A stretch of DNA of 64,000 bases, taken from contig CALUPB010000002.1 of the NCBI GenBank assembly GCA_944322585.1, positions 68,729 to 132,728 on the forward strand. The letters are read 5' to 3'. The notes below the pieces were generated by a model, which made no database searches, was not told the origin of the DNA, and was given only the letters and a program-made list of their open reading frames with translations. This document shows, one piece after another, positions 44,221 to 54,925 of the stretch. The stretch comes from an uncultured Bacteroidales bacterium (lineage in GTDB: Bacteria; Bacteroidota; Bacteroidia; Bacteroidales; UBA932). Made by a program: the position numbers and the translations under genes. Numbering within the stretch: position 1 is the first letter of the stretch; every line of letters begins with the position of its first letter.

Positions 44221-46209
44221 ATGAGACATTTCAAGACGACAACGGTGCTCATCCTTTCCCTCGTGCTGTCCGGATGCAGCGATCTGAAATTCGGGAACGC
44301 TTTCCTGGAAAAGGCTCCTGGAGTGGATGTGACCATCGACACCATATTCTCCTCGAAATTCTATGCGGACAGGGCCCTCGTATCGGCATACGCAACCCTG
44401 AGATGCGGATATACGGTCCACAACCAGGCGTGGCCCATCGGTTCCGGAGGAGCATACAAATACGAGAACTCCGGCAACAAGGTCGGGAATGACGTTCTGG
44501 ATGCCCTTACGGACCTCATCAACTCACACTGCAACTGGGGAGGGGCATACAACACCTACTATTTCGGACAGTATAACGCCGAATTCGAAAACGGGAGCAG
44601 CAGCACCAAATTCGGCTTCACTCCGGAACTGGAAACGGCCTGGATCGGTATCCGCAAGGCCTTCCTGTACATCAACAACGTGGACCGTGTCCCGGACATG
44701 ACCGAGGAGGAAAAGACAAGAGGAAAGGGAGAAGCCTACGTAATAATAGCCACCCATTATCTCGACATGCTGCGCCATTTCGGAGGAATTCCTCTCCTGA
44801 AGACTGACGTGTCCACGAGCAATGATTCCGAAACAGACTATACGAGACAGTCTGTCGAAGCCGTAATCGACTATATCGTCTGGCTCTGCGACACCGCAGC
44901 CGGGATGCTTCCGTGGACAGTGAGTGAAGATCAGGACGGACGCATGACAAGGGCGGCCGCCATGGGGCTGAAATGCCGGGCACTGCTTTTCGCCGCAAGC
45001 CCGCTGTTCAACTCTGGACAGCCTTATTCCGCAGTCCGTCCTGAAATCAGAGGAGGCAACATAGGAAAAGTAAACGACAGCGACGTCCCATCGATGTACT
45101 GGCTCGGGAGATACGATGCGTCCCGATGGGAAGCCGTGGTGGATGCCTGCGAAGCCTTCTTCGAAGAAAACAGGATCAACGGCAACCCATACACCCTGAT
45201 ACAGTCTTCAGGAACGTCATCGGACGACTACCGTTCCACCTGGAACAGGACATACGCCGACAGATACAACGGTGAAATCATCATCGCCACGGGACGGCAG
45301 ATGCCTACATTCGCAGACACTTACCACAGATGCTATTTCGGCCCGTCATCCGACATAGACGGAAATACGGGACGAGGCTACGGAGGAGGCTGCGTAACCC
45401 TGAATTTCGTTGACCTTTTCCCTACTGCCGACGGACACAGGGCCCTGTACCGGGACTGGATAGCCGCCAACGGGAACGAGGGGACCCTGAACGACCATCC
45501 GTTCCAGAACAGGGATCCCCGCCTGTATGAATCCGTCATGATACTCGGAGACCATTTCCAGGGAAGACAGGCCGAAATGTGGATAAACGGCCGTGAAAGG
45601 ATGTCGGAAAGCGACCCGAGAGCCGCCACCGGCTTCTCATCGAGGAAATTCATCTGGGACTACAACAGTGCCACTTTCCATGACAAGCCGGCCAACTACT
45701 CATACCTCAGGCTGGCGGAAATAATACTGACATATGCGGAAGCCCTGAACGAGACCGGAAACCCAGAAGGAGCGATAGAGCAGTTGAATCTGATCCGCAA
45801 CAGGGTCGGGCTGCCTGACCTTACACCTGAACTCCTTGAAGAAATGCAGGCAGGGAAAACCTTCCCGAAATACGATGACTGCACTCTTGTCGGAGACGAG
45901 GCATTGCGGGAGGAAATCCTGGACGAACGGGCAAGGGAACTGTTCTTCGAAGAATGCCGCTGGTACGACATGGTAAGATGGGAGCGGGCGGACATTTTCC
46001 GGAAAGATCTTGAAGGAATACAGATCCGCATCATCAGAGGCACTACTGATGACAACGATTTCAGCGATCTGGTATTCTCCTTCTCCGATCCTGTCAAGGA
46101 AGAACCGAGATACTGGGCCACCAACTGGGATCCGAAATGGTATCTCAGCGCATTCCCTCCGAACGAAATAAACAAAGGGTACGGACTTGTCCAGAACCCG
46201 GGATGGTAA
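44221..46209 (+). CDS. SusD/RagB-family nutrient-binding lipoprotein (first)
   Basis: 662 residues with a lipoprotein signal (lipobox LSGC, then SDLKFG). TPR-like helices carry the SusD core: AEIILTYAEALNETG, IEQLNLIRNRVGLPDL, LDERARELFFEECRWYDMVRW and LVQNPGW at the end. It forms the lid of the preceding SusC and binds the glycan at the cell surface. It is longer than the usual 500-600 residues, mostly from an insertion in the central part. Confidence 0.95.
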   Translation: MRHFKTTTVLILSLVLSGCSDLKFGNAFLEKAPGVDVTIDTIFSSKFYADRALVSAYATLRCGYTVHNQAWPIGSGGAYKYENSGNKVGNDVLDALTDLINSHCNWGGAYNTYYFGQYNAEFENGSSSTKFGFTPELETAWIGIRKAFLYINNVDRVPDMTEEEKTRGKGEAYVIIATHYLDMLRHFGGIPLLKTDVSTSNDSETDYTRQSVEAVIDYIVWLCDTAAGMLPWTVSEDQDGRMTRAAAMGLKCRALLFAASPLFNSGQPYSAVRPEIRGGNIGKVNDSDVPSMYWLGRYDASRWEAVVDACEAFFEENRINGNPYTLIQSSGTSSDDYRSTWNRTYADRYNGEIIIATGRQMPTFADTYHRCYFGPSSDIDGNTGRGYGGGCVTLNFVDLFPTADGHRALYRDWIAANGNEGTLNDHPFQNRDPRLYESVMILGDHFQGRQAEMWINGRERMSESDPRAATGFSSRKFIWDYNSATFHDKPANYSYLRLAEIILTYAEALNETGNPEGAIEQLNLIRNRVGLPDLTPELLEEMQAGKTFPKYDDCTLVGDEALREEILDERARELFFEECRWYDMVRWERADIFRKDLEGIQIRIIRGTTDDNDFSDLVFSFSDPVKEEPRYWATNWDPKWYLSAFPPNEINKGYGLVQNPGW

Positions 46210-46242
46210 CAGATTCCCTTACCTGAATTAATACCTTGGAAT

Positions 46243-49227
46243 ATGAAAAGAACAACAGCAATCATTATATTCTTATGCATGGCAGTATATGCCTATGCCC
46301 GGGAAATCGATGTCACCATCCGTATCAAGGGCGAAAACGGCAGGCCGATGCCCCACGTAGCCGCATGGTACGACAATACCGGAGGCCAGATATTCTCGGA
46401 TGACGCCGGTATCCTGAAACTGACCGTCACCGAAGGCACCCCCATAACCCTTGTCAAGGAAAACGAATACATGAGACAGGTCATTGCCGACAGGGAAGAC
46501 CTGACCGTCATCATGGACGCTTCGTGCAGAATTCTGGGCACGGGCTTCAATGAATTCATAACGAAACGGACGAGTGCCGCCGCGGTCGACGGAGTCGTGG
46601 CCGCCGATTTTGAAGGACACACCCAGCCCCAGATAATGAATGCCCTCTACGGGCTTCTTCCCGGTCTGACCGTCAGCATGTCGGGGACCGAACCGTGGCC
46701 GGGCAACAACAATCCGTACCTGCACGTACGGGGAAAGGGCTCATTCAACGGGAACAAGGTCCTTGTCATAGTCGACGGTACCGTGCGCGACCCTTCGACC
46801 ATAGATGTCAATGAAGTACAGAGCGTATCCGTACTCAAGGATGCCGCCGCACTTGCCATATACGGAGTCCGCGGCGCAGACGGGGCTGTCGTCATCACCA
46901 CGAAACGAGGAGGAGACCATAAATTCAGGGCCAATGTCGGATACCGGTTCGGCATGCTGACCCCGTTCAGGGTGCCCGACATGGCTTCTCCTTCAGAATA
47001 TGCCGAGGCATATAATGAAGCACGCCTGAATGACGGGCTTGCGGCCTGGTACACGCCGACAGACCTGAAGAATATCGCCGCCGGACAGGTGATACCGACC
47101 ACAAGATGGAAGGACGCAATTCTCAGGGACATGGGGTTCAGCCATGATGTCCATATGACCCTGGACGGAAGCAGCGAACGGACAAGATATTTCGTCTATG
47201 CCGATTTCAGAAGCAACAGCGGCTTTTTCAACAGCTACAACACCGGGCTGACGGATGGCATGGACACCCAGCTCGAATACTATTCGCTCAAGCTCAGGTC
47301 CAACCTCGACATAAAGATAACCCGCACCACCGATCTCATCATCAATCTCGCAGCCCGCATCCACCAGCAGCAGACCCCGATCGGAGGGACAGGGCTGGAC
47401 TTCATGTACAACACCCCTACGGCCGGTATTCCGGACAGGTTCAACGGGAAGTGGGTACGGACGGAACTGTTCAGAAACCCGGTCGGACAGATGATGGGCA
47501 GGGGATACAAGTCAAGCCTCGAGCGTATGCTGCAGGGAGACATCACGCTAAGGCAGGATCTCTCGGCAATCACACAGGGGCTCAAGGCAGAGATAAGGGT
47601 AGCCTACGACAATGCATCCAACACCTTTGACCAGAAATCCTTCGACTGGTCGTACTATATCCCGATGGAGGTCAGGAACGATGCAGGGGATATCGCCGGA
47701 TACCGGTTCAGCCAGTACGGCAATGACACCGAAATATCGTTCAACACGGGAATATCCTCCCAGTACATGCAGAGTGACGTATGGGTAAAACTGTTCTGGG
47801 ACAGAACTTTCGACAAGCATGCAGTCAAGGCCGCCGCCCTGTTCAACCGCGACAGGCTGTCCTACACCGGAGCCAACCAGACTTTCGTGCATCACGACTA
47901 CATACTTGCTGCCGACTACAGCTATGCGGGCAAATACCTTCTCAGCATAGCCGGCACATATTCGGGCAGCAGCAAGCTCCCGAAAGGGGACAAGTTCAGA
48001 TTCTATCCTGCCGTATCCGCCGGATGGGTAATCTCGGAAGAGGATTTCCTGCGTGACAGCCGGGCCGTAGACTACCTGAAACTCCGGGGTTCGTACGGAC
48101 TTTCCGGACAGGACAATGCGCTCAGCTACGACATGGACATACAGTTCAACGGTGAAGGCAACAAATATATCTTCTCCGGTTCGACGGAACTGAAAGGCCA
48201 GACGGAAGGAGCCCTGCCATCCTACGGTATCGAGCCGGAGCTGGAAGCGAAAGCCGACATAGGAGTGGAATTCGGATTTTTCGGAGGTCTGACAGGAGAA
48301 GTGGATCTGTTCTACAATCACCGCAGAAACATAAGGACAACCGGCACCAGCACTGTCTCTTCAGTACTCGGCATCGGAGTCGGGGACGTATTCACGGGTG
48401 AAACGGAGAACCGTGGATTCGAAGTTTCCCTTGGATGGGAGCAGCATAAAGGCAACTGGTCATATTATCTTAAAGGAAATTTCGCCTTTGCCCGAAACAG
48501 GATCATTTCCATCAACGAGGAATATCATCCTTATACGTACATGGACTACAGAGGGAACAGTATCGGAACGTTCTACGGGCTTGTCGCTGACGGTTTCTAT
48601 CAGGAGAGCGATTTCGACTCCGACGGAAAGCTCCTGTCTTCACTTCCTGCCAATACCTTTGCATCCGTACAGCCGGGAGACGTCAGGTACAGGGACCTCA
48701 ACGGAGACAAGAGGATAGACTCGTACGACTATACATACCAGTTGAAGCCGGACACTCCGGAAATCTATTACGGCTTCCGGGTCGGGCTCGACTACAAGGG
48801 ACTCGGGTTCAATGCGTGGTTCCAGGGAGCAGGCTCATATACAATCAAGACTACCCTGCCCGGCGTATATCAGCCGCTTTATGGAGGGGACAAGAATATC
48901 TCCCGGCATTATCTTGAAAGCTACTGGTCCGCCGACAACACTTCAGCCCGCTACCCGAGGCTGACCACCATGCAGAACACCAACAACTACCTTGAAAGCA
49001 GCCTCTGGACCGAGGCCGGACATTACTTCAAGCTACGGGAACTCGAAATATACTACAGACTTCCGGAAAAGCTTATGGAATCCTGGAAAATGCAGGATAT
49101 CAAGGTATTTTTGAGAGGCAACAATCTGTTCTCGGCCGACGGCATCGGAATTCTCGACCCTGAATACATCAGTCTGGGATATCCTGTCGCCAGAACATTC
49201 TCAATAGGATTCAATATGGCATTTTAA
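46243..49227 (+). CDS. SusC-family transporter (second, with divergent N-terminal domain)
   Basis: 994 residues. Signal peptide, an N-terminal domain only distantly like the carboxypeptidase-regulatory type (IDVTIRIKGENGRPMPHVAA), then the plug (YLHVRGKGSFNGNKVLVIVD, VSVLKDAAALAIYGVRGADG) and the barrel, ending SIGFNMAF. The TonB-box region differs from that of the first SusC (FNEFITKRTSAAAVDGV). Its partner is the SusD gene 17 bp downstream. It probably takes up a different part of the same glycan. Confidence 0.95.
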   Translation: MKRTTAIIIFLCMAVYAYAREIDVTIRIKGENGRPMPHVAAWYDNTGGQIFSDDAGILKLTVTEGTPITLVKENEYMRQVIADREDLTVIMDASCRILGTGFNEFITKRTSAAAVDGVVAADFEGHTQPQIMNALYGLLPGLTVSMSGTEPWPGNNNPYLHVRGKGSFNGNKVLVIVDGTVRDPSTIDVNEVQSVSVLKDAAALAIYGVRGADGAVVITTKRGGDHKFRANVGYRFGMLTPFRVPDMASPSEYAEAYNEARLNDGLAAWYTPTDLKNIAAGQVIPTTRWKDAILRDMGFSHDVHMTLDGSSERTRYFVYADFRSNSGFFNSYNTGLTDGMDTQLEYYSLKLRSNLDIKITRTTDLIINLAARIHQQQTPIGGTGLDFMYNTPTAGIPDRFNGKWVRTELFRNPVGQMMGRGYKSSLERMLQGDITLRQDLSAITQGLKAEIRVAYDNASNTFDQKSFDWSYYIPMEVRNDAGDIAGYRFSQYGNDTEISFNTGISSQYMQSDVWVKLFWDRTFDKHAVKAAALFNRDRLSYTGANQTFVHHDYILAADYSYAGKYLLSIAGTYSGSSKLPKGDKFRFYPAVSAGWVISEEDFLRDSRAVDYLKLRGSYGLSGQDNALSYDMDIQFNGEGNKYIFSGSTELKGQTEGALPSYGIEPELEAKADIGVEFGFFGGLTGEVDLFYNHRRNIRTTGTSTVSSVLGIGVGDVFTGETENRGFEVSLGWEQHKGNWSYYLKGNFAFARNRIISINEEYHPYTYMDYRGNSIGTFYGLVADGFYQESDFDSDGKLLSSLPANTFASVQPGDVRYRDLNGDKRIDSYDYTYQLKPDTPEIYYGFRVGLDYKGLGFNAWFQGAGSYTIKTTLPGVYQPLYGGDKNISRHYLESYWSADNTSARYPRLTTMQNTNNYLESSLWTEAGHYFKLRELEIYYRLPEKLMESWKMQDIKVFLRGNNLFSADGIGILDPEYISLGYPVARTFSIGFNMAF

Positions 49228-49244
49228 CGGGAGGAAACACCACT

Positions 49245-50849
49245 ATGGGAAAAACACTATATTGTTCAATAATACTGTCAGGATGCCTGCTCCCGCTTGC
49301 AGCCTGCAGTGATCTGGAAATAGACGAGTCCGTCTATCACACAAAAACATACCAGTTCAGCGACTTCGACAAGGTCAAGGAAGTCATGACCAATGTATAC
49401 GGCTATCTCGAAACGGGTTTCGCTCCGGTCGGAGGGACAATGCGGGACTGCGCCAGCGATGATGCAGTCTATGCAGGCATCTATGATCCGACGGAGACAT
49501 TCCATAACGGAAGCTGGTCGTCCAACTATCTTATCGACGACAAATGGAACCATTATTATGCAGGTATCAGGGCGGCGAACTATCTGATGGAAAACTGTCC
49601 TGACGACTTCCCTGCTGCACAGTGGCAGGAGACTTACGAGCGCGATCTCGCACAACTCAGGAACTTCCCGTGGGAGGCTAAGGCCCTCAGGGCGTGGTTT
49701 CATTTCGAACTGCTCAAACGTTATAACAAAATCATCATAGCCGACCGCTCGTTCACTGAAGAAGAAGTGAACGGCCTGTCCCAAAGCACATTCTCCCATA
49801 CGGCCGACTGGATAGCGGCCGAGCTCGAAGAAGCCGCGGAACACCTGCCGGCCGACTATAACAGCGGTCTCCTCGCCCAGTTCTCCGAACTCGGACGTGT
49901 CACCAAAGGCTTCGCTCTCGCGGCAAGGGCAAGAGTCCTGCTTTATGCGGCAAGCCCGCTGAACAATCCGGACGGAGACAAGGAAAAATATTTCAAGGCC
50001 GCGGCAGCTGCAAAGGAATTCATGGACTGGAACCGGACGGCCCGAATATATTCTTTAGTTGAAGGAGAAGAATTCAATAAGGAAAACGCAAAGGGTCTTG
50101 TCTTCGGCATACGGGAAAAGGCAAGCAACGCTTTCGAAAGCGCCAATTTCCCGGTAGGTTATGAAGGTGGCAATTCCGGCGTATGTCCGACAAGAAATCT
50201 GGTGGAAGCATTCGAGGCAGGGGATCCGCGTCTATCAAAAACCGTACTGTCCAACGGGGACGCGTTCAAGGGAACCGCCGTAGAATCCTATACCGGAGGG
50301 AGGAACGGACCGCCACGGGATCTGGCTTCACCTACATCATACTATCTCAGGAAATTCATCCAGGAAAGTACAAACCTTGCTGTCGGCAGCACCACTTCAT
50401 TCCAGCATATCTGGCCAGTACTCAGGCTGCATGAAGTCTATCTCAACTATGCGGAAGCCCTCTTCGAGGCCACAGGCGACCCGTATTTCACCGGTTCCCA
50501 CGGGGACGTGAACTTTTCAATGACCCCGGTGGAGGCAGTCAATGCCGTCCGGGCCGCGGCTCCGATGCCGGATCTTCCCGAAGACCTGGACGCCGCCACA
50601 TTCAGGACAAGACTCAGGAACGAACGGCGGGTGGAACTGGCTTTCGAAGACCACCGTTTCTGGGATATCCGCAGGTGGAAAACCGGTGACGAAACCACTG
50701 AAATCTACGGACTGGCCATCGAATACGGAGGCAGCTCCGAAAAGGAGCTCGTCCAGTCAAGGGTATGGGATGACAGAATGTATTTCTACCCTATTTCCGC
50801 CTCCGAAACATTCAAAAATCTGGAACTCGAACAAAACCCGGGCTGGTAA
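49245..50849 (+). CDS. SusD/RagB-family lipoprotein (second)
   Basis: 534 residues, lipobox LAAC followed by SDLEID. Typical SusD features: LRLHEVYLNYAEALFEATG, LRNERRVELAFEDHRFWDIR, and the terminal LEQNPGW shared by the family. It is shorter and clearly different from the first SusD, consistent with a second ligand specificity. Confidence 0.95.
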   Translation: MGKTLYCSIILSGCLLPLAACSDLEIDESVYHTKTYQFSDFDKVKEVMTNVYGYLETGFAPVGGTMRDCASDDAVYAGIYDPTETFHNGSWSSNYLIDDKWNHYYAGIRAANYLMENCPDDFPAAQWQETYERDLAQLRNFPWEAKALRAWFHFELLKRYNKIIIADRSFTEEEVNGLSQSTFSHTADWIAAELEEAAEHLPADYNSGLLAQFSELGRVTKGFALAARARVLLYAASPLNNPDGDKEKYFKAAAAAKEFMDWNRTARIYSLVEGEEFNKENAKGLVFGIREKASNAFESANFPVGYEGGNSGVCPTRNLVEAFEAGDPRLSKTVLSNGDAFKGTAVESYTGGRNGPPRDLASPTSYYLRKFIQESTNLAVGSTTSFQHIWPVLRLHEVYLNYAEALFEATGDPYFTGSHGDVNFSMTPVEAVNAVRAAAPMPDLPEDLDAATFRTRLRNERRVELAFEDHRFWDIRRWKTGDETTEIYGLAIEYGGSSEKELVQSRVWDDRMYFYPISASETFKNLELEQNPGW

Positions 50850-50890
50850 CATCCCGTACCATGTCGTTCCGTCCATAAAAGACACAGAAT

Positions 50891-52876
50891 ATGCATAAAA
50901 TGATATCAAACATATTTTTGACTGCCATCTCTTTACCATTGATCCTGTCCTGTGACGCCCTCTCTGAAAAGGAATACTCGACTCCTCCCGCGATATTCCC
51001 GGAAGAGGTCAAGGGCATATCCGTAAAGGCAGGAGAGACCGCTGACCTCTATCGCATGCTGTTCCCGTCGGGCGGAGAGTCCGACATATCCTATCAGACG
51101 GAAAATCCCGACATCATATCCGTAGATGATGACGGCACGGTTACAGGGATTGCACCGGGATACACTGCAATAACCGTCACGACTGCCCGGAACACATACA
51201 GGATACAGGCACATGTCCGGGACAGGATATATATGCAGATGCTCGATGCACTGACAAAGCCCGTCGCGGCAAGTTATTCCCCGGCATACGACACCCTTGC
51301 CGTCGCCCGGGGAGAGACTGCCACCCTGCAACTCCTTGTCTTTGCGGACGACGGGGCGGACAACCCGAAGCCGGAACTCGTATCGTTCGCACCCGAAGGC
51401 ACGGAGGGGATCACCGTTAATCCGGAAATGCACTGGGAAAGATATGTCAAATGTTCTCCCAAATGGGACTCCTGGGCCGGAGGCGCCCCGTCCGATGAGA
51501 TTTTTGCGGACACGTACCCCGACCCGCTGATGCCTCTGGACAAATGGGATGTCAGGATCACTCCAGGACAATACGTACCTCTTTGGGTGGAGTTCCACAT
51601 TCCACATTCGGCGACCCCGGGCGTTTACCGTGGCGAGATGAAGGTCTCTTCCGGGACAGAATCGGGAACATACATTTTCTTCGTCCGTATATACAATGTC
51701 GATCTCCCGGAAAAGCAGGGGCTGAAAGTGGTCAACTGGATGAGCGGCAATCTGTCGGCGATGAACGACGGGAACGGCGTTGACATGTATTTAAGGTATG
51801 ACCTCGTGATGAACAGCATAATCCCCGTAATACGCGAATACGGGCAGAATTCCTTTCAGTTGATGTACGCCAACATGAGTGCCTGCTCAAGATGGATCGA
51901 GACGGACCCGGAAACGGAAAAGCAGAAACTGATATTCGATTTCAATTGGTTCGAGAAAGAAATCGGAATGTTCCTGGAGGCATGTCCGGAGCTGCAGATG
52001 TTGCACGCCCAGCCAATCTCATCCGGGAACAGAAGTACCGGAGAGATCCGGCTGTCAGGACTTATCCTTGACGGGGACGGCAAGATAACCGTCGATGATT
52101 CCAATGGAATTCCACTGAAAGGTTATCCGGTATTCGATGAGGTGCCGCGTGAAGTCGAGATGCTGCTCGGGGCCTACTTCAGCCAACTTCAGGAATATCT
52201 CGCTTCCCATAAGCTCCCGGACGGAAGGACATGGCTGGACATCTATACCCAGTCCATAGCCGATGAGCCGACCGACATCGTCGCTCCTGCATGGAACGCG
52301 ATTGCAGGATGTATCAAGAAACATGCACCGGGAATAAAATTCATGGAACCTATCGAGACAGACAAGATCGAGCCGGATCTGCTGGATTACCCGTGCCCGA
52401 CACTCGGTGCAATAGCAGGGAATCCCGCCAGAGGCAACCAGATACAGTATATGTACACCTGTATGCAGCCGCAGGGGGACTATGCCAACCGGTTCATCAG
52501 GATGCCGCTCATCAAGACCAGGATTACCCATTGGGTCAACTACAGATACGATGCAGTGGGGTATCTGCACTGGGGACTGACCTATTGGGAAGGTGCAGAC
52601 TACAAACCTTACGAAGATGTTACCGGAACCTACCCCGGAGGGGACATGTTCATAGTATATCCGGGATACCGGGAAATATATCCGTCCATCAGGCTCAGTG
52701 CCATGCGTGACGGCATCAATGACTATGACCTGCTGAAAATGGTGGAAGAGATTTCTCCGGAGATGGCCGACGAGTTCTGCGGAAGAGTCGTACAGAACAA
52801 TGCGACATACAATACCGATGTGGCATCGTTCCGAAAACTGAGAAAAGATATCCTCGAATATCTTGAAAGCCATTAG
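50891..52876 (+). CDS. DUF4091 lipoprotein with BIG2 domain (first of a tandem pair)
   Basis: 661 residues. Lipobox ILSC, then an Ig-like BIG_2 domain (about 35-115; DDDGTVTGIAPGYTAITVTT), a beta-sandwich (about 130-290) and a C-terminal barrel-like DUF4091 domain. Conserved motifs of the barrel: PDGRTWLDIYTQSIADEP, CPTLGAIAGNPARGNQIQYM and SIRLSAMRDGINDYDLLKM. DUF4091 proteins resemble glycoside hydrolases and occur in many PULs; activity is mostly untested. It is strongly similar to the next gene through its whole length. Confidence 0.85.
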   Translation: MHKMISNIFLTAISLPLILSCDALSEKEYSTPPAIFPEEVKGISVKAGETADLYRMLFPSGGESDISYQTENPDIISVDDDGTVTGIAPGYTAITVTTARNTYRIQAHVRDRIYMQMLDALTKPVAASYSPAYDTLAVARGETATLQLLVFADDGADNPKPELVSFAPEGTEGITVNPEMHWERYVKCSPKWDSWAGGAPSDEIFADTYPDPLMPLDKWDVRITPGQYVPLWVEFHIPHSATPGVYRGEMKVSSGTESGTYIFFVRIYNVDLPEKQGLKVVNWMSGNLSAMNDGNGVDMYLRYDLVMNSIIPVIREYGQNSFQLMYANMSACSRWIETDPETEKQKLIFDFNWFEKEIGMFLEACPELQMLHAQPISSGNRSTGEIRLSGLILDGDGKITVDDSNGIPLKGYPVFDEVPREVEMLLGAYFSQLQEYLASHKLPDGRTWLDIYTQSIADEPTDIVAPAWNAIAGCIKKHAPGIKFMEPIETDKIEPDLLDYPCPTLGAIAGNPARGNQIQYMYTCMQPQGDYANRFIRMPLIKTRITHWVNYRYDAVGYLHWGLTYWEGADYKPYEDVTGTYPGGDMFIVYPGYREIYPSIRLSAMRDGINDYDLLKMVEEISPEMADEFCGRVVQNNATYNTDVASFRKLRKDILEYLESH

Positions 52877-52927
52877 AGGTATTCCTACCTGTCTCTTTAA
52901 CAATATTGATAACCAGCGTCTGACGAT

Positions 52928-54901
52928 ATGTATACGAGATACCTGCACATACTGCCGATTGCCGTTCTGCTTGCAGCCTCCTGCGACATGGTTTCCGAGC
53001 AGAACTATTCCACACCTCCTGCCGTGGCTCCGGAGGAAGTCAAGGGCATCTCTCTGAAAGCCGGTCAGGAAACGGATCTGTTCAATACCATGTACCCTAC
53101 CGGGAACACCGGACCGGTCACATTCACCTCGGATGACCCTTCCGTAGCGGAAGTGGACGGCAAGGGCAATGTCACGGGCATCGCTCCGGGATACACGGCA
53201 ATTACCGTCGATGACGGACAGAAAAAATACCGGATACAGGCTCATGTACAGGATGAAATCCATATGCAGATGCTCGATGCCCTGACAAAACCGATCGACA
53301 CCGGCTATGCTCCCGAATACGACACATTGGCCGTGGCCCGGGGAGAGACAGCCACCCTGCAGCTTCTGGTCTTTGCGGACAACGGTGCGTCGTCACCCGA
53401 GCCTAAAGTGACGCTCTTCGCCCCCGAAGGCAGTTCAGGCGTGACTGTCGTACCGGAACTGTATTGGGAAAGATATATCCCTTGCACACGCATGTGGTAT
53501 TCGTGGTTCGGAGGCGCTCCTTCCGATGAACTTTTTGCCGATACTTATCCGGATCCGCTGATGCCCGTGGACAAATGGAATGTAGATATAGCAGCCGGAG
53601 AATACGCACCGCTATGGATAGAATTCAATATCCCCCGTTCGGCAGTACCGGGCCTGTACAGAGGGGAAGTCAGTGTGACTGCCGGCGGGAAATCCGGAAC
53701 ATATGTCTTCTTTACAAAGGTCTATGACGTCACCTTGCCCGAAGACCAGGAAATGTCCGTCATAGAATGGCTCGATGCCAATCTGGCTCCGATGAACAAC
53801 AATGTGGCGCCTGACAGGGACCTAAGGGACGAACTGATCGAAAAAGCCGTCATCCCGATGGCCCGCAAATACGGGGTCAACTGTTTCCAGATGCTCAGCA
53901 GCTTTGCATTCGATGTCGTGAAGAGTGCAGGCACCGACCCGCAGACCGGCAAAACCATTCCGGTATTCGACCTTTCCGCATACGAAAGGGACATCGAAAT
54001 GTTTCTCAGAGCCTGCCCGGACCTGGACATGATACACGGGCTCAATGTCATTGCCGGCACCAGGGACGGAGGTGTATTCATAATGCAGGGTGTCTACCTG
54101 GACAGCAACGGGGACATTGTGCTGGAAAACGGCAATCTGAAACTCGGGGACTATCAGGATGTCACGGACTATGTCCCTCCGCAGACGGAAATATATTACG
54201 GAAACTATTTCAAACAGCTCCAGGCAATGCTGGAGTCCCACAGTCTGCCGGACGGAAGGACATGGCTGGACATCTATGCCCAGACAATAAAGGATGAACC
54301 GAAAGATGAAGCAGCTCCGGCATGGAATGCCATAGCAAGGATGATAAGGAAATGGGCTCCGGGAATCAAGCTTGTGGAACCTATTGAGACGGATCTGATA
54401 GATCCGGAACTTTTGGACTACCCTTGTCCTACACTCGGGGCGATAGCCGGCAACCTCGCCAAAGGCGACCAGGTACAGTGGATGTATATCTGCTCACAGC
54501 CTCAGGGCGACTATGCCAACCGTTTCATCCGGCTGCCCCTCATCAAGACCAGAATCGTCCACTGGGTCAACTACAGGTACAATGCCGTCGGCTTCCTCCA
54601 CTGGGCCTTCAACTACTGGTCCGGCGTCGATGACCCGTACGGCGACCCTTCAGGGGAGCATATGGGAGGGGACACACATCTCGTATATCCGGGATATCAT
54701 GAAATCTATCCGTCCATCAGGCTCTGTGCGATGCGTGACGGGATCCGCGACTTCGACCTGTTGCGCATGGTAGAGAAGAAATCGGCGTCGCAGGCCGACG
54801 AATTCTGCGCCCGTCTGGTCCAGGACAACGCCACCTACAACACGGACGTCGCTTCATTCCGCCAGCTCCGCAGGGACATCCTCGAATATCTGGAAGAATA
54901 G
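52928..54901 (+). CDS. DUF4091 lipoprotein with BIG2 domain (second of a tandem pair)
   Basis: 657 residues, a full-length paralogue of the preceding gene. Lipobox AASC, BIG_2 domain (KGNVTGIAPGYTAITVDDG), DUF4091 barrel (PDGRTWLDIYAQTIKDEPKD, CPTLGAIAGNLAKGDQVQWM, SIRLCAMRDGIRDFDLLRM). The two differ most in the middle section (roughly residues 290-430), where substrate-contacting loops could lie. The carboxylates in the shared motifs KDEP/ADEP, PIETD and MRDG are kept in both. Likely product of tandem duplication with split specificity. Confidence 0.85.
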   Translation: MYTRYLHILPIAVLLAASCDMVSEQNYSTPPAVAPEEVKGISLKAGQETDLFNTMYPTGNTGPVTFTSDDPSVAEVDGKGNVTGIAPGYTAITVDDGQKKYRIQAHVQDEIHMQMLDALTKPIDTGYAPEYDTLAVARGETATLQLLVFADNGASSPEPKVTLFAPEGSSGVTVVPELYWERYIPCTRMWYSWFGGAPSDELFADTYPDPLMPVDKWNVDIAAGEYAPLWIEFNIPRSAVPGLYRGEVSVTAGGKSGTYVFFTKVYDVTLPEDQEMSVIEWLDANLAPMNNNVAPDRDLRDELIEKAVIPMARKYGVNCFQMLSSFAFDVVKSAGTDPQTGKTIPVFDLSAYERDIEMFLRACPDLDMIHGLNVIAGTRDGGVFIMQGVYLDSNGDIVLENGNLKLGDYQDVTDYVPPQTEIYYGNYFKQLQAMLESHSLPDGRTWLDIYAQTIKDEPKDEAAPAWNAIARMIRKWAPGIKLVEPIETDLIDPELLDYPCPTLGAIAGNLAKGDQVQWMYICSQPQGDYANRFIRLPLIKTRIVHWVNYRYNAVGFLHWAFNYWSGVDDPYGDPSGEHMGGDTHLVYPGYHEIYPSIRLCAMRDGIRDFDLLRMVEKKSASQADEFCARLVQDNATYNTDVASFRQLRRDILEYLEE

Positions 54902-54925
54902 TATTATATATTAATAGAATATCCT

